Source: Endomicrobiia bacterium (GTDB lineage: Bacteria > Elusimicrobiota > Endomicrobiia > Endomicrobiales > Endomicrobiaceae). Taken from it: 5,402 bases of DNA. Shown here one piece after another: positions 1 to 5,303 of this stretch; positions within the stretch are counted from its first letter, which is position 1, and the number at the start of each line of letters is the position of its first letter. The notes under the pieces were generated by a model, which saw nothing but the letters and a program-made list of their open reading frames with translations, was not told the origin of the DNA and ran no database searches. Location: contig WQUP01000100.1 in NCBI GenBank assembly GCA_009782015.1, positions 1-5,402 on the forward strand, read 5' to 3'. A program made the translations under genes and the position numbers.

Positions 1-325
1 GAGTCCAGCCGGTGTAAGCATAATTCCCGCTTTCGACATAATGCATTTTTTCGGCGTTTATTATGGCTGCCATAAACACGTTCCCTTCGAGCTCTTTTGC
101 TCTCTCAATGTTTGCATTAACCTGAGGTTGATTGACCTCCGGAGCGTCATTTTTTGTTTGGGCAGACGCTTGAGGCGCGACAGTTTCATACACTTTTTCC
201 GCTTCGGCAACGCTCCTACTTGAAGCCGTAAAGTAGCTTTTAAAAATAAGTATGCCCAAAATGCCGATAATCACCAATGTCACCAGCATTTGTACAGCTC
301 CAAAACCTCTGTTATCTATTTTCAT
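1..325 (-). CDS. Type IV pilin-like / pseudopilin protein, 5' part (3' end outside window)
   Basis: The minus-strand reading frame from the ATG at 325-323 stays open for 108 codons to the window edge. Residues 1-7 (MKIDNRG) form a short, positively charged prepilin leader. Phe8 follows Gly7, the usual prepilin peptidase cleavage point. Residues 8-28 are a hydrophobic segment with VTLVIIGILGIL, as in class III signal peptides of type IV pilins and type II secretion pseudopilins. A polar Ala/Gln/Pro/Asn-rich stretch covers about residues 34-72. Residues 84-104 (FMAAIINAEKMHYVESGNYA) resemble the pilin alpha-to-beta transition with its aromatic, Glu, Gly-Asn-Tyr pattern. Mature position 5, normally Glu, is Gln12 of the precursor. 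This suggests a minor or atypical pilin; the role (pilus or pseudopilus subunit in the inner membrane) is inferred. The start is fixed by the leader even though no Shine-Dalgarno is visible upstream. It is divergent from rpmB. Confidence 0.8.
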   Translation of the reverse strand, partial: MKIDNRGFGAVQMLVTLVIIGILGILIFKSYFTASSRSVAEAEKVYETVAPQASAQTKNDAPEVNQPQVNANIERAKELEGNVFMAAIINAEKMHYVESGNYAYTGWT

Positions 326-332
326 GATTTGC

Positions 333-361
333 AATATACAATATTTATCATTTCCCCGCAA
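333..361 (-). promoter_or_regulatory. Possible sigma70-type promoter for the pilin-like gene
   Basis: On the minus strand TTGCGG (361-356) and TATATT (338-333) are separated by exactly 17 nt, a consensus-like -35/-10 pair. The -10 ends only 7 nt before the ATG at 325, so transcription would begin at or next to the start codon and the mRNA would be nearly leaderless. That agrees with the lack of a Shine-Dalgarno, but the -35 matches only moderately and AT-rich DNA gives chance matches. Confidence 0.35.
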
Positions 362-372
362 GTTTTAACTGC

Positions 373-502
373 AGAAGTTTGTAAGTTTAGAGAGCCGCCT
401 TTGGCGGCGAAGCTTGGAAGTTTAGAGGTTTGGAAGTTTGGCAACGACAAAGAAAAGAGTTGCCTTTACTAAACTTCCAATCATCCAATCCTCTAATCTT
501 CC
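373..502. repeat. Inverted arrays of 8-nt repeats around a GGCAACGAC core (element 1)
   Basis: The left array reads on the plus strand as successive octamers: AGAAGTTT (373-380) and GTAAGTTT (381-388), an interruption with a GC hairpin, then CGAAGCTT (408-415), GGAAGTTT (416-423), AGAGGTTT (424-431) and GGAAGTTT (432-439). GGCAACGAC (440-448) follows directly. The right array reads on the minus strand as GGAAGATT (502-495), AGAGGATT (494-487), GGATGATT (486-479) and GGAAGTTT (478-471). The core has a perfect 6-bp inverted repeat, GGCAAC (440-445) with GTTGCC (459-464). The arms pair as well: 414-425 is exactly complementary to 469-480, and 416-433 matches the complement of 485-502 at 16 of 18 positions. 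There is no transposase and no usable reading frame. I do not recognise the family. Confidence 0.7.
394..408. repeat. Short GC-rich hairpin interrupting the octamer array
   Basis: GCCGCC (394-399), loop TTT (400-402) and GGCGGC (403-408) form a 6-bp all-GC stem. It sits between two blocks of the purine-rich octamer array, as though inserted into it. No T-tract follows on either strand, so it is not a convincing intrinsic terminator. Confidence 0.6.
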
Positions 503-506
503 GCGC

Positions 507-534
507 GCCTCGCGCGCTCAGCCTCGCGCGCTCA
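507..534. repeat. 14-bp perfect tandem duplication
   Basis: GCCTCGCGCGCTCA occurs at 507-520 and again, directly adjoining, at 521-534. The block is far more GC-rich than the AT-rich DNA on either side. It lies between the octamer element and the rpmB -35 box, which begins at 537. Its function is unknown; a simple slippage duplication would explain it. Confidence 0.75.
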
Positions 535-536
535 AT

Positions 537-565
537 TTGCAAAGAAACGCTTAATTTTATATACT
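537..565 (+). promoter_or_regulatory. Sigma70-type promoter for rpmB
   Basis: TTGCAA (537-542) and TATACT (560-565) are separated by 17 nt. Transcription would start near 572, leaving a leader of about 32 nt with a strong Shine-Dalgarno. The spacing, match and position upstream of the only plus-strand gene make this the best promoter candidate in the window. Confidence 0.65.
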
Positions 566-588
566 TGCGAATCAGTTTACAGATTACC

Positions 589-594
589 GGAGGT
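589..594 (+). promoter_or_regulatory. Ribosome-binding site of rpmB
   Basis: GGAGGT lies 9 nt upstream of the ATG at 604-606. It fixes that codon as the start and rules out the longer in-frame extension that opens at 430 inside repeat DNA. Confidence 0.85.
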
Positions 595-603
595 ATTAAA
601 AAA

Positions 604-795
604 ATGTCTTACAAATGCGTATTATGCGGAAAAGGCTCTTCATCGGGAAACACAATCAGCCATTCAAATAAGGCTTCAAAAAGGCTTTTCAGGCCCAATC
701 TTCAGAGCCTGAATATAGTTCTTGACGGCAAAAAGACCCGCGAGTATGTGTGCACAGCATGCATAAAATCGAACAAAGTCAAAAAAGCAATCTAA
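604..795 (+). CDS. rpmB: 50S ribosomal protein L28 (zinc-ribbon type)
   Basis: This 63-residue protein is a structural component of the large ribosomal subunit. It starts [11 protein letters not shown] and contains [16 protein letters not shown] at residues 19-34, the characteristic L28 core with basic residues that contact 23S rRNA. Two cysteine pairs, Cys5/Cys8 and Cys50/Cys53, form the four-cysteine zinc ribbon of the C+ form of L28; some bacteria carry a paralogue that lacks it. The length is normal for the family. The gene stands alone, with its own promoter (537-565), an excellent Shine-Dalgarno and a hairpin directly after the stop. It is divergent from the pilin-like gene and convergent with rel. 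The usual partner rpmG is not adjacent here. Confidence 0.95.
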   Translation: MSYKCVLCGKGSSSGNTISHSNKASKRLFRPNLQSLNIVLDGKKTREYVCTACIKSNKVKKAI

Positions 796-848
796 AAAAA
801 ATAAAACGACCCTTCTTGAAATTTTTAAAAAGGGTCGTTTTATTTTTT
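796..848 (+). terminator. Intrinsic terminator of rpmB, probably bidirectional
   Basis: Positions 796-814 pair perfectly with 830-848 (19 bp, 15-nt loop), starting immediately after the rpmB stop codon. The GC part of the stem is ACGACCCTT against AAGGGTCGT, flanked by an A-tract on the left and a T-tract on the right. The same hairpin therefore makes a proper terminator on either strand, for rpmB on plus and for rel arriving about 100 nt later on minus. Confidence 0.9.
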
Positions 849-962
849 GATGCATGGATGCTGGGATGCATGGCAAAGACATAAGATCCGATTATTGTTT
901 TGCCGTTGCTCAACTTCCACGCTTCTCAGCTCTCCCAACTTCTGCCTCTATCTGTTATCTGT
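848..962. repeat. Inverted 7-8 nt repeat arrays around a GGCAAA core (element 3)
   Basis: The left array on plus is TGATGCAT (848-855), GGATGCTG (856-863) and GGATGCAT (864-871), followed at once by GGCAAAGAC (872-880). This is the same order as octamers then GGCAACGAC in the element at 373-502. The core has a perfect 6-bp inverted repeat, GGCAAA (872-877) with TTTGCC (899-904). The right side, read on minus, is purine-rich with units such as GGAAGTTG, AGAAGCGT and AGAAGTTG (one spacing is 9 nt). It ends in two exact heptads, ACAGATA (962-956 and 955-949). Those heptads lie inside the last codons and stop of rel. The left edge abuts the T-tract of the rpmB terminator. No coding potential is evident. 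Confidence 0.6.
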
Positions 963-2420
963 CTTTTCGGGGTGTTCGCGAAGATACTTTCTTATCTTTG
1001 AGCGCGCCTGTGCGGTGATGGCGAATTTGAGCCAGTCTTGCCTCGGCCTTATGTTTTTTCTCACAAGTATTTCGCATACGTCTCCGGTTTTAAGCTTTGT
1101 GTCTATCGTAGCCATCTTGCCGTTGACTTTCGCTCCCATAAAGGTGTCTCCTATATCGGAATGCACGGCGTACGCGAAATCAAGCGTCGTTGCTCCAAGC
1201 GGCAGTTTTATGACTTTTTTTTGCGGCGTAAAAACGAATATCTGCTCGAAATTGCACTCGGTTTTCAGCGAATTTAAAAATTCCGAAGAATCCGTAGTTT
1301 CCCTCTGCCACTCCAAAAACTGTTTAAGCCAGTCCAGCCTGTCTTCGGCGGGCGCGTCTTTAGTATCTTCTTTCGGCGCGTTGCCAGCGCAGCTTTCGAC
1401 TTTTCTTTTGTATCTCCAGTGCGCGGCGACTCCGTACTCAGCTCTCTGATGCATCTCTTCGGTGCGGATCTGGGTTTCCACCATAACATTTTTATCGGAA
1501 ATAACCGTCATGTGAAGCGACTGGTACATATTCGCTTTCGGAACGTTTATGTAGTCGGTAAACGAGCCTTCCACCAGTTTAAAACTCGAATTAAGTACGC
1601 TTAAAATAGCATAGCAATGCTCTATCGTATCCGTGATGACGCGCATACCGAACAAATCTTCTATTGCGGAGAAAGGCTTATTCTGCCTTTCCATCTTTTT
1701 GTATATTCCGTAAAGATTTTTAGGTCTTGCCGATATTCTGAGAGGGATCGCGGAAGGCGCAAGTTTTTCTTTGAGCTGCTCTTCCACTTCTTTAAGATTT
1801 TCAATATTGCTTTCCGCCCGTTTTTCCCACTGCGTTTTTATTTTATTGTATTCGACGGGCTGCAATGTCTCAAAAGCCAGATCTTCAAGCTCGCTTTTCC
1901 ACTTGTATATGCCGAGCCTGTGCGCAAACGGCGCGTAAAGCGTGAGCGATTCGCTGGCAATGCTTTTTTGTTTATCAGGAGAAAGGTACTTTAAAGTGCG
2001 CATGTTGTGGAGCCTGTCGGCGAGTTTTATGATTATTACGCGTATGTCTTTTACGACGGCCAAAAGCATTTTGCGCCAGTTCTCTGCCTGAGCGGTTATG
2101 TTGTCGTCAAATTGGTATTTATTAAGCTTTGTCACGCCTTGTACAAGAGAGAGCACTTCTTCGCCGAACTCATTGAGCAGATCCTGTTCGGTTACAAGCG
2201 TATCTTCAAGAATATCATGCAAAAGCGCGGCTGTAATCGTAGCGCCGTCTATTTTAAGCTCGGCAAGATTTGCCGAAACGGATTCAAGATGGGTGAGATA
2301 CGGATCTCCGGAAGCCCTGACCTGATAAGAGTGCGCGCACGAAGCGTAGAAATAGGCTTTTTCTATCAAAGCCATATCTTCCTGCGGCAGATAGGTTAGT
2401 AATTTTTTTAAAGTTTCCAT
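948..2420 (-). CDS. rel: Bifunctional RelA/SpoT-family (p)ppGpp synthetase/hydrolase, lacking the C-terminal ZFD and ACT domains
   Basis: This cytosolic enzyme makes (p)ppGpp from ATP and GDP/GTP and hydrolyses it, controlling the stringent response. The 490 residues contain, in order: an HD hydrolase domain (about 25-180) with His44, the H68-D69 pair, E72-D73 and LADRLHNMRTL at 133-143, so the hydrolase motifs look intact. Next is the synthetase domain (about 225-340) with RPKNLYGIYKKM, Asp255 before LFGMRV, YQSLH and VETQIRT containing Glu315. A TGS domain (about 394-455) begins IFVFTPQ. The protein ends soon after QDWLKFAITAQARSKIRKYL, whereas long Rel proteins reach about 700-750 residues with helical, zinc-finger and ACT domains. 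The switch motif between hydrolase-competent and RelA-only forms (RFKD versus EFDD) reads SFTD at 286-289. No Shine-Dalgarno precedes the start, but the N-terminus aligns naturally with the family (LPQEDMALIEKAY). The gene lies downstream of porV and is convergent with rpmB. Confidence 0.93.
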   Translation of the reverse strand: METLKKLLTYLPQEDMALIEKAYFYASCAHSYQVRASGDPYLTHLESVSANLAELKIDGATITAALLHDILEDTLVTEQDLLNEFGEEVLSLVQGVTKLNKYQFDDNITAQAENWRKMLLAVVKDIRVIIIKLADRLHNMRTLKYLSPDKQKSIASESLTLYAPFAHRLGIYKWKSELEDLAFETLQPVEYNKIKTQWEKRAESNIENLKEVEEQLKEKLAPSAIPLRISARPKNLYGIYKKMERQNKPFSAIEDLFGMRVITDTIEHCYAILSVLNSSFKLVEGSFTDYINVPKANMYQSLHMTVISDKNVMVETQIRTEEMHQRAEYGVAAHWRYKRKVESCAGNAPKEDTKDAPAEDRLDWLKQFLEWQRETTDSSEFLNSLKTECNFEQIFVFTPQKKVIKLPLGATTLDFAYAVHSDIGDTFMGAKVNGKMATIDTKLKTGDVCEILVRKNIRPRQDWLKFAITAQARSKIRKYLREHPEKTDNR

Positions 2421-2539
2421 AGTTACAGTTAATAATTAATAGTTAATAGTGAATAGTTAACGGCAACGACCGCGCTCTCCCTGACACGTGAGAGGAAAAA
2501 ACTATTAATTATTCACTATTAACTATTAATTGCCGTTAA
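2419..2539. repeat. Inverted arrays of AT-rich 7-nt repeats filling the rel/porV gap (element 2)
   Basis: The plus strand carries consecutive heptads ACAGTTA (2425-2431), ATAATTA (2432-2438), ATAGTTA (2439-2445), ATAGTGA (2446-2452) and ATAGTTA (2453-2459). A further copy overlaps the rel start codon at 2419-2425. CGGCAACGAC (2461-2470) follows. The right array is ACTATTA (2501-2507), ATTATTC (2508-2514), ACTATTA (2515-2521) and ACTATTA (2522-2528). Positions 2434-2455 are perfectly complementary to 2510-2531 (22 bp), extending to 27 bp with one mismatch. A second inverted repeat pairs 2457-2466 with 2530-2539 and takes in the porV stop codon. A small stem, CTCTC (2475-2479) with GAGAG (2490-2494), lies in the centre. 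In the transcript this would be a large AT-rich hairpin between porV and rel. Confidence 0.75.
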
Positions 2540-3519
2540 TAGACTGACGCGCTGAACGACAGCATGTATTTTAATGAACTTTTATCGTTTACTTTAAACT
2601 GTTGGCCGGCGAAAGAAATTTCATACGTTTTTATTCTAAAACCGAGGCCGTAAGTGTAAATAAGGCTGTCCTGTGTGAAATCCTGATCGGAAATAATGCC
2701 GCCTCTTACGCATAAAAACTGGGTTACATACTGCTCGATGCCCATATTGTAAGTACCGTCGTTCATGTCGCCGAAACGGTAAAAATATTTGCTGTAATCG
2801 AACGCAAAAGCAAAGCCGCTCACCATATACGCGGCTCCAGCTCTTACGGTAAAAGGCAGCTGCTCGACATTGTAGTCGTTCCAAAACATAAATCCGGCTA
2901 TATTCTGGAGATTTATTCCGGCATAAAGATTTTGGGCTGCGGGATAGGCAAACGAAAAATCACAAGTAAAGCCGTTGCCCGACGCCACGTTTGAATACGG
3001 CTGACTGTTTATCACGGACGATTCCCCTATTTTGCCGTAAAGATAGGTTAAATTTATTCCCATGCAAAATCCGTTGTCGTTTTTCTGGCCGGCCGCTACG
3101 GTAAACGCGTTGATATACGTGTCGGTTTTTTGCCAGCCGCCGGAATTTACGACGCTTATAGAATTGTTTGAAAGAGCACGCCACATGATTGCGCTTGTGT
3201 CTTTTATCAATACCGCGGAATTGAGTCCTTGTCCGGCGGGATCGGCAAGAGCAACTTCGCTTGGCGAAGCCTTGCTCTGTTCCGTGATTACCACGCTCGC
3301 CTCGGCGTGAGTGCCCGACATAAAACCGAGATTTGCCGCATTGTAAAATGCGGATGCGTTGTTTATCATGCCTACTCCGGTATTGCCCATGGCCATAGAG
3401 CGCGCCGTCGGAGCAAATCCGTCGTAAGTATTGGGCTGCGTTGGCGCTCTTCTTGCAAAGGCGCTTTGCGCCGAGAATAAAAGTACGGCTGACAATAAAA
3501 CTGCTTTTGTTTTTTTCAT
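2536..3519 (-). CDS. PorV/UPF0164-family outer-membrane beta-barrel protein
   Basis: The 327-residue protein begins with a Sec signal peptide: MKKTK, a hydrophobic stretch to about residue 21, and a likely cut after AFA near residue 22. Residues 39-65 (ARSMAMGNTGVG followed by NNASAFYNAANLG) match the plug-like N-terminal motif of the PorV/PorQ and UPF0164 group of FadL-like barrels. The remainder alternates polar and hydrophobic residues in beta-strand fashion, and the C-terminus MLSFSASVY ends in an aromatic residue, as expected of a BAM-recognised barrel. PorV proteins of Bacteroidota serve type IX secretion; nothing here shows a type IX system, so only outer-membrane localisation is inferred. 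The ATG overlaps the upstream exporter's TGA (ATGA), which implies translational coupling, with a weak AGGT nearby as Shine-Dalgarno. There are two cysteines (152 and 186) within the barrel and a third at 270. Confidence 0.82.
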   Translation of the reverse strand: MKKTKAVLLSAVLLFSAQSAFARRAPTQPNTYDGFAPTARSMAMGNTGVGMINNASAFYNAANLGFMSGTHAEASVVITEQSKASPSEVALADPAGQGLNSAVLIKDTSAIMWRALSNNSISVVNSGGWQKTDTYINAFTVAAGQKNDNGFCMGINLTYLYGKIGESSVINSQPYSNVASGNGFTCDFSFAYPAAQNLYAGINLQNIAGFMFWNDYNVEQLPFTVRAGAAYMVSGFAFAFDYSKYFYRFGDMNDGTYNMGIEQYVTQFLCVRGGIISDQDFTQDSLIYTYGLGFRIKTYEISFAGQQFKVNDKSSLKYMLSFSASVY

Positions 3520-5279
3520 AGTACCTGCAATTGATTTAATTTTCTGTAAATGCCGTTTTCTTTACAGATTAGTTCTTCGTGCCTGCCTGCCTCAGCGACG
3601 CAGCCGTTGTCCATAACTATGATTTTATTGGCGTTGCGGACGGTCGCGAGCCTGTGGGCTATTAAAATAACGGTCCTGTTTTTCATTAAATTGTCTATGG
3701 CCGCCTGAACGAGCTTCTCGGACTCCGAGTCCAAGGCGCTTGTCGCCTCGTCGAGCACAAGTACCGGCGGATTTTTAAGCATCGCGCGAGCGATTGAAAT
3801 TCTCTGCTTTTCGCCTCCGGACAATTTCATGCCTCTTTCCCCCACCATCGTGTCGTAGCCGTTAGGAAGCTTTGAGATAAAGTCATGAGCGTTGGCATTT
3901 TTAGCGGCTTTAACAATCTCTTCCATCGAAGCGCCGAAAGAGCCGTAAGAGATATTGTACTTTACGGTATCGTCGAAAAGCATCACGTCCTGCGTTACAA
4001 TCCCGACCTGCGTTCTGAGCGATTTAAGCGTCACGTCTTTAATGTCCTGCCCGTCAAAAAGTATCTTTCCTTCTTTCGGATCGTAAAACCTTAAAAGAAG
4101 GTTGGCTATGGTAGTTTTTCCGGAACCTGAATGCCCGACAAAAGCCACTGTTTCGCCGTAATTTATTGTCACGTTAAAGTTCTTAAGGATGTCTTTTTCC
4201 GGGATATAGCCGAAAGTTACGTCTTTGTACTCTATGGACTTGCCGAACGGCTTTAAAACCGCGGCATTTTGCGAATCTTTAATATTTGGCTGCTGATCCA
4301 AAACTTCAAATACTCTTTCCGAAGACGCAAGCGCGGCCTGTAACTGCGAATTTACGTTTGCGAAGTTTTTTATCGGCTGGTACATCTGAAATACAGCTCC
4401 CAAAAACGTCACAAAAGCGCCCGTAGTCCAAACGCCGTTTATCACGTCCCTTCCGCCCAAAAAGAGTATAGCCGCGCCGGCAGCGGCTCCCATAAACTCC
4501 ATTATCGGACTTGAACGCGCGTCAACTCTTATGACCCTCTGAGCTATATGGTAGAACTTGTCATTATCGTTTTTAAATCTTTTGTGCTCGTGATCTTCGG
4601 TGTCAAAAGCTTTGATTACCGAAAAGCCGTTAAGCATCTGCTGCAGCGACGAGTATATCTCCGCCATCTGCACCTGCCCTTCTTTTGACGCCCTTCTTAT
4701 TTTTCTTGAAAACATCGCAAGAGGTATCGCCGCTATCGGAAAACCGACAAAAGCAACAAGAGCGAATTTCCAGTTGAGATAAAACACCGTGCCTATCATG
4801 AATATAAACGTCAGCCCGTCCATGAGTATGCTCGGCGGGACTTTTACCAAAGCAAGCTGCATGGCGCCGAGATCGTTTGTTACTCTCGACATCATTTTTG
4901 CCGAAGAGTTTTTGACGTAGAAATCGTGCGAAAGAGTAATGAGTTTGTCGTACAGCTCGATTCTCAAAACCCTGATTATGTTTTGTCCGATATAGTTCAG
5001 AAGATAGCTTCTGCCGTAGCTGCCCAGCCCCTTAAGCGCAAAAATTACCGGAACGGCAATGACCGCGAGATTTAGCATATCTATGCTTGTGAGCGTGTAG
5101 CTCATAAAATGAACTTCTTTGCGCATGAATATGCCGTCTATTCCGTTTTTGATAAACCAAAGCGAAGCCAGATTCATAAGCGAAAACAGCCCCATGCTGA
5201 GCATAGCGCCGATAAATCTGGGGATATAAGGAATCAGATATTTTTTAAAGCGTCTGATATCGACTTTTTTATTCGTCAT
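3516..5279 (-). CDS. msbA: MsbA-like ABC exporter (lipid flippase family)
   Basis: A half-transporter of 587 residues with fused membrane and ATPase domains, close to the length of E. coli MsbA from memory; it would act as a homodimer in the inner membrane. The transmembrane domain spans about residues 20-305 with hydrophobic segments near 22-44, 70-90, 150-170, 171-190, 262-280 and 285-300. YQPIKNFANVNSQLQAALAS (300-319) resembles the MsbA-type segment after helix 6. The ATPase domain has an A-loop Tyr358, Walker A GHSGSGKTT (382-390), Q-loop Gln430, signature LSGGEKQR (486-493), Walker B VLVLDEA (506-512), D-loop SALD (514-517) and H-loop His542, so every catalytic motif is intact. The expected substrate is lipid A-core or another lipid; the sequence alone cannot separate this from a general multidrug exporter. 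An AAGGA Shine-Dalgarno lies 6 nt upstream of the ATG. Coupling to an outer-membrane barrel gene supports an envelope role. Confidence 0.88.
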   Translation of the reverse strand: MTNKKVDIRRFKKYLIPYIPRFIGAMLSMGLFSLMNLASLWFIKNGIDGIFMRKEVHFMSYTLTSIDMLNLAVIAVPVIFALKGLGSYGRSYLLNYIGQNIIRVLRIELYDKLITLSHDFYVKNSSAKMMSRVTNDLGAMQLALVKVPPSILMDGLTFIFMIGTVFYLNWKFALVAFVGFPIAAIPLAMFSRKIRRASKEGQVQMAEIYSSLQQMLNGFSVIKAFDTEDHEHKRFKNDNDKFYHIAQRVIRVDARSSPIMEFMGAAAGAAILFLGGRDVINGVWTTGAFVTFLGAVFQMYQPIKNFANVNSQLQAALASSERVFEVLDQQPNIKDSQNAAVLKPFGKSIEYKDVTFGYIPEKDILKNFNVTINYGETVAFVGHSGSGKTTIANLLLRFYDPKEGKILFDGQDIKDVTLKSLRTQVGIVTQDVMLFDDTVKYNISYGSFGASMEEIVKAAKNANAHDFISKLPNGYDTMVGERGMKLSGGEKQRISIARAMLKNPPVLVLDEATSALDSESEKLVQAAIDNLMKNRTVILIAHRLATVRNANKIIVMDNGCVAEAGRHEELICKENGIYRKLNQLQVL

Positions 5280-5285
5280 TCTGTT

Positions 5286-5290
5286 TCCTT
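5286..5290 (-). promoter_or_regulatory. Ribosome-binding site of the MsbA-like gene
   Basis: On the minus strand AAGGA (5290-5286) precedes the ATG at 5279-5277 by 6 nt. This supports the chosen start. I saw no convincing -35/-10 pair between this site and the end of the window, so the promoter may lie beyond it. Confidence 0.75.
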
Positions 5291-5303
5291 TGTTAAGTAA
5301 TAG

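Noticed and set aside
440..464. Integron attC site
   Set aside because: The GGCAAC/GTTGCC pair does not fit the RYYYAAC and GTTRRRY core sites, and no integrase or cassette layout is seen.
373..502. CRISPR array
   Set aside because: The units are 7-8 nt, contiguous and degenerate, with no spacers, and no cas genes are present.
430..603. Upstream in-frame extension of rpmB
   Set aside because: The extension is encoded by octamer repeats and promoter DNA. The L28 N-terminus and GGAGGT fix the start at 604.
847..1449. 200-codon open frame on the plus strand opposite the 3' part of rel
   Set aside because: It is antisense to strongly conserved Rel domains, begins inside repeat DNA without a Shine-Dalgarno and has no recognisable domain.
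2007..2399. 130-codon plus-strand open frame opposite the HD domain of rel
   Set aside because: It lies entirely within the conserved HD-domain coding sequence on the other strand, and its protein shows no family features.
2434..2531. Classical intrinsic terminator between porV and rel
   Set aside because: The stem is almost entirely A/T and the T-run lies inside the loop side rather than after the stem, so it does not fit a standard terminator.
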